Of a stretch of DNA of 64,000 bases, positions 45,017 through 55,884 are shown one piece after another; the first letter of the stretch is position 1, and every line of letters begins with the position of its first letter. The position numbers and the translations under genes are program-made. This stretch comes from Lycium barbarum. Taxonomy: Eukaryota; Streptophyta; Magnoliopsida; Solanales; Solanaceae. The notes beneath the pieces were generated by a model. The model did not search any database. It worked only from the letters and a program-made list of their open reading frames with translations, and was not told the DNA's origin. Location of the stretch: assembly GCF_019175385.1 (NCBI RefSeq), contig NC_083337.1:44368938-44432937 (forward strand), read 5' to 3'.

Positions 45017-48000
45017 TTGTTACTCATTTCCTGGTACGCCCGAGGCAGAGGCCTCAGATGTTGTGATTTCGGTACCATTTCTATTCGTCATAGAGCAGCA
45101 ACTGTGTTATTTGATCCTAGATCCACCTATTCGTATGTATCTACATTTCATGCCATTGGTTGGGATTTGTCTTATGATAGCATAGATATACCTATTCATG
45201 TGTCTCTTCGATCGGAGATTCTGTGATTGTTGATCAAGTCTACCGGTCTTGTTTGGTTACTTTTATGGGGTATGACACTTGGGTAGATATGATGATTTTT
45301 CATATGGTGGACTTTGATGTTATATTGGGTATGTCTTGGCTTTCTCCCTATCACGCGATCTTGGACTGTCACACCAAGACAGTCACCTTAGCCATGCCGG
45401 GCATTTCGAGGCTTGAGTTGAGGGGTACCTCTAGCCCCACTCCGAAAAAAAATCATTTCCTTTCTTCGGGCGAAGAAGTTAGTAAGTAAGGGGTGTCTAG
45501 CTTATTTGGCTCATGTTTACGATAAGACTATTGCATCTCCACCCCTTGATTCTATCCCTATTATGAACGAGTTGGCGAAAGTTTTTCCATAAGATCTGGC
45601 GGGAAATAGGACTAGTGCTCGGATCCAAGTCAATATAGAAATCAATATCGCGATGTCTTTTGGGCTTACCAATTCCCCAGCTGCATTTATGACTTTGATG
45701 AATGGCATCTTTAGGCCATTTCTGGATTTCTTTGTGATTGTGTTCATTGATGACATCTTGGTGTACTCCAAGAGTAAGGAGGAGCATGAGAGTCATTTTC
45801 CTTGTGTTCTTGGGTAGTTGAAGAAACATAGCCTGTTTGCTAAGTTTTCTAAGTGTGAGTTCTGGTTGGAGTCCGTAGCATTCTTAGGCCATGTGGTGTC
45901 TAAGGATGGCATTATGGTAGGTCCACAGAAGATTTAGGCTGTGAGGGGTTGGGCGAGGCCCACTACTATTACTGAGATTCATAGTTTTGTGGGTTTGGCC
46001 AGCTATTACTATCGCTTTGTGAAGGGTTTTGCTGCTATTGCTTCATCCTTGACCATATTGACTCAGAAGGATGTTCCCTTCTAGTAGACGTATGATTGTG
46101 AGTAGAGCTTTCAAAAGCTCAAACTTCTTTTGGCTACAACTTCGATTTTGGCATTACCCGTGGAAGGTAAGGATTTCGCTATCTATTGTGATGCCTCCCT
46201 TATGGGTTTGGGTGCTGTGTTAATGCAGGAGGGTAGAGTGATAACTTATGCTTCCCGTCAGTTGAAGGTTCATGAGAAGAATGACCCTACCCATGATTTG
46301 GAGTTGTTGGTCGCAGTCTTCGCTTTGAAGATTTGGAGGCATTATTTGTACGGTGTTCATTGTGAGGTTTTCACCGATCATCGTAGTCTTCATCATGTGT
46401 TTAACCAGAGTGATCTTAACTCCAGGCAGCGTAGATGGATGGAGCTCCTAAAGGACTACGACATCTCTATTATGTATCATCCCAGAAAAACCAATGTGGT
46501 GGCTGATGCCTTGAGTCGCAAGGCAGTGAGTATGGGGAGTTTAGCTCGATCGATTGTCTTCGAGTGTCCGTTGGCCATGGAGGTTCAAGCTCTTGCTAAC
46601 AGCTTCGTTTCGCCTTGATATTTTAGCACCGGGTAGAATTTTGGCTTGTATAGAGGTGAGGCCGTCTTTATTGGATCAGATCAGGACTCATCAGTTTGAG
46701 GATGCTCAGTTGAGCAAGATTCGAGATTGAGTTTTGAGGGGTGAGGCCAAGGATGCCGTGATTGATTCTGAGGGCATTTTGAGGATCAGAGGGCGCGTGT
46801 GTGTTCCTCGTGTTGGTGATTTGATTCAGTTGATCTAGTCTGAGGCTCATAGCACTCTCTATTCCATTTATTCGGGGGTGACTAAGATGTACCGTGACTT
46901 AAGACAGCACTATTGGTGGCATCGGATGAAGAGATATATAGTGGATTATGTGGCTAAGTGTGGTAATTTTCAGCAGGTTAAGTATGAGCACCAGCGACCC
47001 GGTGGGGTGCCTCAGAGGATGCCCATTCCCGAGTGGAAGTGGGAGAGGATTACCATGGATTTTTTCATGGATCTTCCGAAGAACTTGTCAAGTTTGATTC
47101 TATTTGTGTGATAGTTGATCGGCTACTAAGTCCGCTCACTTCATTTCAGTTCAGGTTTCCTATACCGTGGAGAAGTTAGCCAAGATGTACATTCGGGATA
47201 TTATGAGATTGCATGGGGTTCCTATTTCTGTTTTATCTGATTGGGGTACTATTTTCACTTTCCATTTCTAGAGGGCATTTCATGAAAAGTTAGGTACTCG
47301 ATTAGATATTAGTATAGCTTTTCATCCCTAGATCGATGGTCAGTCCGAGCGAACCATTCAGGTGCTCGAGGACATGTTGAGAGCATGTGTTATTGATTTT
47401 TGTGGTCATTGGGATCAACACTTTCCATTGGTAGAGTTTGCCTACAATAACAGTTATCACTCGAGTATTGGTATGGCGCCTTTTGAGGCTTTGTATGGTA
47501 GGAGATGTAGATCTCCGATTGGTTGGTTTGATGGGTTTGAGGCTCGGCCTTGGAGTACAGATTTGTTGAGAGACTCCCTTGATAGAGTGAGAGCTATTTA
47601 GGCCAAGCTTTTGGCATCTCCGAGTCGGCAAAAGATGTATGCAGATTGGAAAGTCCGGGATTTAAAGTTTGCTATTAGTAACAGGTGCTATTGAAGGTTT
47701 CACCCATGAAAGGTGTTATGTGGTTTGGTAAGAGGGGCAAGTTGAGCCGCAGGTATATTGGCCCGTTTGAGATTGTTGACCGTATCGGTGATGTAGCTTA
47801 TGAGTTGGCATTGCCGCCATGCTTTGCGGGAGTTCATCTAGTTTTTCATGTTTAGATGCTGAAGAAGTAACATGCCGACGGTACCTACATTGTTCGTTAG
47901 GATTCTATATTTCTTGATGAGAATTTGACTTATGAGGAGGAGCCTATCGTGATCTTGGATAAGCAGGTTCGAAAGTTGAGGTCGAAAGAGATTACTTATT

Positions 48001-48113
48001 TGAAGATGCAATGGAAGCACCATCCCGTTGAGGAGGCTACTTGGGAGCCCAAGTCTGATATGTGTAGCAAATATCCTCAGTTGTTTATTGATTCAGGTAT
48101 CTTCCCGCTTCTT
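45017..48113 (+). pseudogene. pol: pol of element 4 (broken, RT core partly deleted)
   Basis: The protease active site reads DPRST (Asp 45113, Gly codon changed to AGA), so the catalytic loop is damaged. After ILGMSWL and a stop near 45489, the sequence jumps near 45600 from the region before RT into MSFGLTN. About 130 residues with RT motif A are gone, while FIDDILVYS (about 45743-45770) remains. RNase H is open in 46130-46618 ([10 protein letters not shown] to ADALSR). The integrase zinc finger lies in 46878-47111 and the core in 47120-47400 with frameshifts. The core's AFHP, normally followed by QTDGQ, here has a stop codon in place of the Gln (AFHP*IDGQ). The C-terminus and chromodomain (MQWKHHPVEEATWEP) lie in 47700-48113. 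Confidence 0.9.
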
Positions 48114-48124
48114 TTCTTTTCTTT

Positions 48125-48138
48125 GCTCGAGGACGAGC
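48125..48138 (+). other. Pre-LTR hairpin, AGGA loop (element 4)
   Basis: GCTCG-AGGA-CGAGC. It has the same loop and closing CG pair as elements 1-3 but two stem pairs changed on both sides (T:A to C:G, A:T to G:C). Confidence 0.7.
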
Positions 48139-48148
48139 GACGGTTCAA

Positions 48149-48159
48149 TTGGTATATGA
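48149..48159 (+). other. PBS-like sequence in place of a PPT (element 4)
   Basis: TTGGTATATGA abuts the LTR start. No purine run is present between the hairpin and the LTR. The copy at 55344-55354 (TTGGTATCTGA) is closer to the PBS TTGGTATCAGA. Confidence 0.5.
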
Positions 48160-49773
48160 TGTAATGACACATTTGGTCGTTATGGTCTTTTCGATATTTT
48201 CGCCTTTTCCCAAGCATTGATTAGCTCATTTTTTACCCGAGGGTACCGTTGGCACGCTTCCAGAGGTGTCTAGACCAGATTCGGGCGACTTTTTTGAAAT
48301 ATAATCTTAAAGTAAAAAATAGTTGACCCAAAGTTGACTTTTGGGTAAATGGACCTTTTTCAGAATTTCGTCAATTTTGAGAGGTCTGGATGGTCGTTTA
48401 GAACTTGTGTGTGTAAATGCACTCGGATGCATTTTGGGACTTGGGTTGGAAATTGGAATTAAGGCGTTGGCGGTTGACTCAGTCAACGAGACCTCCATTG
48501 GAAATTATGAGGTCACGGGCGTGTTCGTAGTGCATTTTTATGTATCTATGTGTATGGTATGTGGGCAGATGGCCTCGGGAATTAGTTAGAATATCGGATG
48601 AAATGGTGAAACTTGGGTAAGTTTCTGGTGTCTGGTGTCTCCTTTGACGGCACCAGCACCACGGCAGCAGTAGCCCTGCCGCTTAAACGGTCCAAGGATG
48701 TTTCCTTGACCGCTGAAGTGGTTCTGCTGGGGCGGTCCCAGTGCCGCTAAAGCGGGTGACGGGTAATGTGTATAATTAATGAAGTGTTAAAAGCCTTTAG
48801 GCCCTCATTTACTCCCATTTTGAAATTAGAGCTTTTGGGGACTATTCTTGGAGATATTTTGGAAATATTCTTGGAGGTAAATCTTGCTAATTCCTTTACT
48901 CTTCCTTTAATCCTAATCATCATAGATCACCTTTTCCCTTAATAATCCCTTAGTAATGGATGTTAGAAGAGGGTTTTGATGAAGTTTTCCCTAGGCTTAT
49001 TAATGATGAAATTGATGGTGTTTATGTTAGATTTTGATGAATCTAAGCTTATTAATCATATATCTTCCATTTCTAATGTTGAATTTCGGAATCGATGAGT
49101 TAGGGTTTATACCCAAATTGGGGGTTTTACTTCAAATTCGAAATTGGGTAAAACTATGAGTTAATTTAGCAAGTAGTAGTTGGGTTGTTATCACCTAGTG
49201 CTTAATTTGATATTTTGCTTCCGAATTTCCCATTTTGGCTTTGTGGGCTTATTTCCCCAATTTCTAAGGTTAGAATTGACTTAACTTGAATAGTAGGAAT
49301 ATTAGTATTATTCCTCATGATTTCTACTCTAGATTTCGATTATGCTTCGACTGTTTTGGTTCTGAGGTTCAGCGGAAAGGCAAGGCAAAGGAGTGAGTTG
49401 TTGGAGTTGCGGTTCAGCCATCCAGGTAGGTTATGGCTTATCATTGGTGAGACTTTGTATAGCGAAGCACATATTTAGATTATATTGTCAGAGACAACAT
49501 GTGAACCCTAGAATCTGAAGTTGGGTTGGATATTGCCTTAGGTTGGGCCCTGTTGTGTGTTGGGACTAGCCATCTTTTTGTGTTCTGATTTGACTGTTCT
49601 ATTGTGATAGCTTGATGCCATGAGTTGTTGATAGATATTGGATTTCTTTTTATCATCTTGATTTCGATATTGTTGGCATACCCACTGTTGGTACTTGTGA
49701 TTCGATTATATTGCTGGCATACCCACTATTGGTATTTGTGATCAGATATATTGTTGGCATACCCATTGTTGGT
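48160..49773 (+). repeat. Second LTR of element 4, left part
   Basis: It matches 38054-38126 plus 40669-42240. It has TGTATAATTAATG near 48771, splice-donor-like GAG|GTAAAT (48877) and the start of the roughly 48-bp tandem repeat (GGCATACCCA(T/C)TGTTGG). It ends at TTGGT, duplicated by S3. No gene is present. Confidence 0.92.
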
Positions 49774-50449
49774 TGTCACGACCTAAACCAGAGGGCTGCG
49801 ACTGACACCCAAGACCCTACTCGGCTGAGTGCCATACAACTATTCCATCCAGGAGTCACAACTCTTTGTGAACCTTTAATCTACGAAATGACGCTTCCGT
49901 CAGGTAAAAAAAAACTTTTCAATAAAACTCTTTCGTCAAATCAGGGACTTCTCCCTTATCATTAATTCAAAGAAAACCTTTAGTCACAATAAAAACATTA
50001 AAAATAAAGCATAAAAACACATCGACCTATGTGGTAGCTTTACACAACTGTCGACATCTCGACGCACTATCGAAAGGACACTATCTGCAAAAGTCTCTAA
50101 CATACACGACATACCATAACCTAAGTACTCTGACTCGACAACACTCCGAACTGAGATGGAGCTCACCAATTCGGCTGATAGCCTGGGAACATCCTATAGC
50201 CAATGTCTTCTACTCATCTGTATGGACCTACGTGGCATGAAACGCAGCACCTGAAGATAGGGGGTCCGTACGAATAGTGTACTGAGTATGTAAAGCATGA
50301 AATCAACATGTACATAAAATCCTGGAAGACATTTGAGACATGTCAATGAATGGGCAAGATAAATGAATCAGTACAGCTATATCAAAGAAACACATATATC
50401 TATAGAAATGCCACAACATAATCCATATCGTCACCTCTAAAACATCACC

Positions 50450-50880
50450 ACATAGGCTACAGCGTCACCCCCTGTCAATTGCGCCTCTTATAGATAAACA
50501 TCACATCATAGGCTACAGCGTCACCCCCTGTCAACTGTGCCTCATATATATATACATCACAACAAAGGCCACAACCTCACCCCCTGTCAACGGTGCCTTA
50601 TATGTATACATCACAACAAAGGCTATAGCGTCACCCCCTATCAACTGTGCCTTATATGTATACATCACAACAAAGGCTGCAGCGTCACCCCCTGTCAACT
50701 ATGCCTTATATATACACATCACAACAAAGGCCACAGTGTCACCCCTATAAACTGTGCTTTATATATATACATCACGACAAAGGCCACAACATCACCCCCT
50801 GTCAACTGTGCCTTATATATATACATCACAACAAAGGCCACAGCGTCACCCCCTGTCAACTGTGCCTTTTATATGTACAT
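50450..50880. repeat. Tandem repeat in S3, 8 copies of about 54 bp
   Basis: Each unit holds CATCACAACAAAGGC, CACAGCGTCACCCCCTGTCA and CTGTGCCTTATATA. The first two periods are about 57 bases and later ones 53-54. Because 54 is a multiple of three, the repeat gives open frames with an 18-residue period that are not genes. Confidence 0.92.
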
Positions 50881-52242
50881 GAAGAATGTGAATGAGTGCA
50901 ATGCAAAAGCAAAATGAAATAATAGAACTCTGTAATGTCACAAAATAGCTATATACATATATTATACTTATAGCATGCATGGGAGTTCAAATAAAAGCTA
51001 CTATTTTAGCGTAATGATGTAAGGTCGGTAACCTCTGATTCACATTATGGAACAACCATTATCACTATATCTCTCCTCGAAGGAACAATTCATAAGGTGA
51101 GATCAACAACAATGATATAAATCAAGAAAATCATGAAATAAGCTCAATAATATCATAAAAGCATTGATCTCATAACTTGAGACTTTTAACCATAAAATCA
51201 TCATCATCATAATCATCATAGAAAATATTCTCATCTTGACATCATCATTATCATCATAAAAACATGTTCATCTCTATTATCATAAGAGCTCACAGAATCA
51301 TAAATCTCTAGTATGGAAAATACGGGCATTTTGGAAAGCATTTATGGATTATCGGGAAAGAAATCATGCCTTGGAGTCATAAACTTGTATCTTTTGAAAA
51401 CAAAGAAGTTATGGAAGCATTTATGAAATTGTACCATAGGATCATGCCTTTGAAAGAAAGGGATAAGCCTTAAGATACCTGATTGATCTCCTACGAATTA
51501 ACGTTTATTCTCCCGAACTTACAAATCTATACTCAAGAAAAATTATACTACTGTTAGAATTATCGTCCTATGCCTATCTCAAGTCATTAAACCAAACTCC
51601 TTTAGAATCTGCCAAAATTCGGGCAGCCTCTCCCCTATTGATATGCCTAGCCCAAAATCACAATCTAGCAACCAACAACAACAACAACAATACCAACATC
51701 AACAACAATATTATCAATACCAATATATTCCATAAAACATCCCACACGATGTTTTTCAACATACAACAACAATATACACTTATTTTCTTCCCAATCAAGG
51801 AGCATAATCTCATCAACACACCAACAACATTAGCTACCGTCTCTATACATATAAATCATCCCAGCCACACGGCCACAACCTGCTCGAAACAGTCCATAAA
51901 CACAACAACTACAACATGACACTTTATAACCTTTCCTCCATAACTATTTTCACTTTTAAGACTTGCTAAACCTTCAAATCAACTCAACATAAAAGATAGG
52001 AGGAAGAACATAGCTTATACTTGAATAAATTCAGCCACACTAACTTTCTTCAAGACCAAACTTACCACAGCATCAAGTAGAAGCAAGAATAATCACCTTT
52101 CATGGACTAGTTTGGTGTAATCTTGTTAAATTCTTGATTTAATGGGCTATAAATGCTTGGGGGTTATGTTGGGAAGTTTCTAGGACTATTGAGAACATAA
52201 AATGCTGAAAAATGGAGTTAATGGGAGTAATTATACCCTCAT

Positions 52243-52261
52243 AGGTCGGTTCCACCGACCT
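52243..52261. promoter_or_regulatory. U3 palindrome of S3
   Basis: AGGTCGGT and ACCGACCT pair perfectly around three bases, five to fifteen bases from a TATA-like ATTATACC on the other strand. Confidence 0.75.
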
Positions 52262-52809
52262 TCACAAGTGGGACCTGTGGAAGCCATTTGGAAGCTTGGA
52301 GTTTTTATAATAAAATGACCATAATTCTTGATCCCGATATCGTATGAGAGCCAACGATCTATGGTTGGAAAGATCTTTCAATTATATACAACTTTAACTT
52401 TTGGTGTGTTTCCAAATTCCAAAATTATAATAGCGTTTTGGCTCCTCCAAGTCAGATCATCCGAAAACGTATCTTTAAATCATCCTTTTGGAGGGCTTAT
52501 GCCCATATTTGGCTTAAGAGTCCTTCTTAAGATTTGCTCAATTTCTCATGTACTACTCATATCACTTTTCATATGTCCTTTATAAAACCCCGACATGTGG
52601 GCCCCACCTTAACTTACGGTTACGAGGGCTATTCATCAAGTAACATGTTAACTGATTATTTCTATACGGTCTACAAATGCCATACATATATATTCTTATA
52701 CTCAGATCATATAATCTTCATCCCTAATCCTTGTATAACTATGCTCTCCCTTGAGCTCATACTAAGCCGTCTACAGTCTTGGTAACACGAAATTTTCCGG
52801 GGTGTAACA

Positions 52810-53749
52810 TTGGTAATTGTGATATTGATCATGATTATTGATGTTGATACATGCATTGCACGCACTCTCATTTTCATGATACACTGTTGAGATACTGATG
52901 ATGTTGATAAATCACTTGATGAGCTGGGCTCGATTTTACTTGAGTGACGTGAGATGGACAATGTCCGATATTAGTTTAGGAATCATTGTTTGAGAGAGTG
53001 CATGGACTCTGCGGGTCCCCCGGAGTGGTGCCAGTGAGAACCCCCTGTGAGCAAAGATTCGAGGTCTCGTCTGTCTATTAGGCAAAAATCCGAGAGGGGT
53101 GGCACATAGACTTCGCGAGTCATACTTGGTTGTACTACTGAGATGTTAATATTTCCGTCTGAAGTACATGTGTACACAGCATTTGCATGGCATTGCATTG
53201 CATTCATACACTATTGCATTGCATTGCATTATGACTTGATTTTGAGATGTTTGGTATTGTACTTGTGATGTGAGATTCAGACTGGATATGTTCAGACTTG
53301 GCACATTTGGGATTAGATGATTTACCTAGGTGATGAGGTATACATGGATTTGACTACATTGACTTATACTTGTTGGTTTATCTGCTTATCTTCTTTATTA
53401 TCTGAGTTGTGTTAGCGATGCTTAGTCGGCCGATGATGCCTGCCAGTACTGTTGTTTTGTACTGACCTGCACTTGCTGCATTCCTTTATAAATGCAGAGT
53501 ATCAGTTCAGATCTGCTTCCATGACACGTGGCTGATAGCCGCTTCAGCTTCATCTTCGAGTTTCTAGGGTGAGCATGGCCGTTCGCTGTCCTGAAGACTT
53601 GTCTATCTTTATGTCCTATTCTATTCAGAGACATAAACACTTTATGTATTATTATTCCAGACTTGTATTATTTCCCTTATTGGATGCTCTTCTATTACTC
53701 AGACTAGACTCTGGGGTGTTATTATTATTCCGCACTATTCTACTACCTA

Positions 53750-53799
<50 letters not shown>

Positions 53800-53934
53800 G
53801 TGAGACCTACATATTTATGCTATTTTGTTGCTTAATTTCATTATTTATGTATTTATTCATTGATGGGTTGATGGTTCGCTTACCGAGGTGGGGTGATAAG
53901 TGCCCACATGACTTAGGTAAAATAGGTCGTGACA
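52810..53934 (+). repeat. Second LTR of element 4, right part
   Basis: It resumes after S3 and ends GGTCGTGACA. It contains the module variant (53443-53498) with GCATTC/GAATGC-type stem decay, and a TA run (53752-53797). No gene is present. Confidence 0.9.
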
Positions 53935-54097
53935 AGTTGGTATCAGAGCCCTAGGTTACCCGATATTTAATACAAGATCGTGTCTAGTAGAGTCTCGTGG
54001 ATCGGTACGATGAGCTCCGTACTTATCTGCGAGAGGCTATAGGACATCTAAGAAATCTCCCTTTCTTTTCATTCTTCGTGCTACTTTATTCAAATTG
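53935..54097 (+). repeat. Second PBS and leader copy after the second LTR
   Basis: TGGTATCAGAGC at 53938-53949 is followed by about 150 bases matching 43342-43492 (GAGAGGCTATAGGA, CTTTATTCAAATTG). A normal 3' LTR is followed by host DNA, so this indicates an LTR-interior-LTR-interior array from unequal recombination. The leader stops at 54097. Confidence 0.88.
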
Positions 54098-55269
54098 TGT
54101 GTGCTAGAGGAGGCTATCGACTTGTGTTATATCATATGACCATGGGAATAAGAAAAGGAATTGTGCTAAAATGATTACTATTTAGGTAAATTGTGATCAA
54201 GGAATTAATTATATGTGTAATTGGTTAGATTTTGGAGTATGGTGGAGGACAAAAGGGATTAACTAATTAGTGGATAATTAAACTTTTGTCGACGTGGGAC
54301 CTAGTTAGTAAGGCAGCTAACGTGCTTTTTTTGTATTGTATATAAATGGACAAGGTAGTGGTGGCATTAAATTATGAAGAGTGGCAAGGGTGGATCAAGA
54401 TAAGGGCATGTGTAAGGTGTATATATCTCATTTAGCATTCATTCAAGAATATTGGTGGTGTATATCTCTTATCCCTACTTCTTCTAGAATTAATTCAAGG
54501 AAATTATATCTATGGGCAGAATATATATTTCAAGTAACCGAAACGTGAAATTATATTGCATAGCAGCAACGTTACTCAATTTGTTACGGTTTTCGGTCAC
54601 CGCTTCAATCTCGTTGTTCTGTTTTGTCATGTTATTGAATCTGGGCTTTCTTCAAAGCGAAGTAAGGAGGAAAAAGAATAGTTTTTGGCATAGAAGGTAA
54701 GAATTATCTTTCTCCTAGATATATTTAATTTCGTCCAAGTCATAGCTAAATTGTGAGATGAGAAATACGGAATCAGTAGCGGGGAGTAGTATAAGTTGAT
54801 TTTGTTGTCGTGTTGGCTGTTTGGTTGTTGATAGAGTTGTTTTGTGGGCAGGAATTTATGGATTTCATATGAGTATTAATGGTCTTGTTGTTTAAAACTT
54901 AGGGAAAGTAGTAGAAATAGTAATCATTTTAGCACACTTCCTATTCTTATTCCCTTTGTCATCTTTTTTTTTTTTAATTTTTTATATATACGGAGCTCTT
55001 TATTTGTATACTTGAATATGACAAAGATTCTCCGGGACTCGGGTCTACTTCTATATGTTGAGTGCTTAAAACCATAACTCGAAAGCTTGGGGTATTACAT
55101 AAATGAAACTTATACTCTTCGATTCGTTTCACCTCTAACCTTCACGATACTTACTTATCACTTGTTAAATATTGCATAAGCAGTTATAACTTAAAAGATA
55201 ATCTTGTCTTTTGAGGTTATGTCGTCTAACATACGACAAACTTGATGCTCAAAAGTACGAGGTGTAACA
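54098..55269. repeat. Composite of unidentified LTR-like pieces with an inverted repeat
   Basis: The left part has a plus-strand TATA-like TGTATATAAATGG near 54338 and an AT-rich leader-like stretch. The right 220 bases end CGAGGTGTAACA, the complement of an LTR start, so they are a minus-strand LTR start. Bases 54136-54183 and 54915-54962 form a 48-bp inverted repeat with about five mismatches. A 62-codon open frame at 54512 lacks any recognised domain. I cannot place the element boundaries. Confidence 0.5.
54136..54962. repeat. Inverted repeat pair, 48-bp arms
   Basis: GGGAATAAGAAAAGGAATTG on the left mirrors CTTCCTATTCTTATTCCC on the right, and the pairing continues through TGCTAAAATGATTACTATTT. 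No clear target duplication flanks the arms. It could be a small DNA element or a foldback remnant. Confidence 0.55.
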
Positions 55270-55354
55270 TTATAATACTGGTTCCTTTCTTACCGTCAGC
55301 GTTCGTACTCCCTTTCTTCGTTCGAGGATGAACGATTGTTTAATTGGTATCTGA
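55270..55354 (+). mobile_element. Interior tail upstream of LTR3
   Basis: It contains GTTCG-AGGA-TGAAC (55320-55333) and then AATTGGTATCTGA, like the end of the element 4 interior. It precedes an LTR start at 55355. Confidence 0.75.
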
Positions 55355-55884
55355 TGTAACAATCCATTAGGTTGTTATGTGTTTTTTTAACCATTTTACC
55401 CATATTGACCGATTTGCCAAATTACAAAGCGATTCTAGTGAAAACTGAAGGATTTAAAATCCTTAAGTGAAAGCTTTTGACCAACACTTGACTTTTGGGT
55501 AAACGGACCTTTTTCTGATTTCCGTCAATTCCATGACTTCCGGAGGGCCGATATGATTTGGTGGGGTGGATGATTCGATTCTCGAGGTGTTTGGTTGCGT
55601 TAGGGGCACTTGGTTGGAAACTTTATTTTATTCGTTTGGGGGTTGACTTGGTAAATTAACCTCCGTTGTGAATTCCGAGGCCACAAGTGAGTTCTTAGCG
55701 TGTTTTTACATGTGTGTGTATATCTGGATTGTGTACAGGAGGCCTCAGATTGATGTATGGATTTTGGGATTGACTTGTGAAAATAGATTTTCTGGTTTAT
55801 ATTGTGTTCACCATGGCAGGCTTAGCGTCGCCATGGCGAGGGCCTGTGCTTTAATAAATTTCTGCCATGGCGGGACAGCCACGG
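55355..55884 (+). repeat. LTR3: diverged TGTAAC-family LTR, start only
   Basis: It shares TTGACTTTTGGGTAAACGGACCTTTTT and neighbouring blocks with the element 4 LTR but is otherwise quite different. U3 palindromes are CCATGGC (55811-55817) with GCCATGG (55830-55836), and TGCCATGGCGG near 55863. It is broken at 55884 by minus-strand LTR G. It may continue at 58551-58602. No gene is present. Confidence 0.75.

Larger units (their letters stand above)
49774..52809 (-). mobile_element. Solo LTR S3 (3036 bp), minus strand
   Basis: TGTCACGACC..GTGTAACA ends with a perfect TTGGT duplication (49769-49773, 52810-52814). Minus-strand order: palindrome AGGTCGGT-n3-ACCGACCT (52261-52243) next to GGTATAATTA (TATA-like), CAACAACAA-rich tract (51660-51720), eight-copy tandem repeat (50450-50880) and the conserved module (50286-50226, ending GTAG|GT). 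Related to S4 (shared AATTCGGGCAGC and CCAACAACAAC blocks). Open frames within are repeat translations, not genes. Confidence 0.95.
38054..53934 (+). mobile_element. Element 4: Ty3/gypsy chromovirus-like LTR retrotransposon, decayed, with nested solo LTRs
   Basis: LTR family starting TGTAATGAC. The 5' LTR (38054-43326) contains S2, the interior is 43327-48159, and the second LTR (48160-53934) contains S3. The 5-bp sequence left of it is GAAAT. To the right there is no GAAAT but a second PBS and leader, so the right LTR is shared with another, mostly deleted unit. The two LTRs differ at clearly more positions than those of elements 1-3, so this is an older insertion. Gag-pol is broken in many places. 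Confidence 0.9.

Noticed and set aside
45497..45829. Minus-strand open frame of 110 codons in element 4
   Set aside because: It is a shadow of the plus-strand RT remnant, which has the recognisable FIDD motif.
50450..50880. Regularly spaced repeats resembling a CRISPR array
   Set aside because: The whole unit repeats with point changes and there are no unique spacers; the context is a plant LTR.
50537..50917. 126-codon open frame with a regular 18-residue repeat
   Set aside because: It is a translation of the 54-bp tandem repeat in S3; the period is a multiple of three so frames stay open by chance.
54512..54700. 62-codon frame with a hydrophobic middle, possibly a small membrane protein
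   Set aside because: Too short, no homology recognised, inside a repeat block; kept only as part of the unplaced region.
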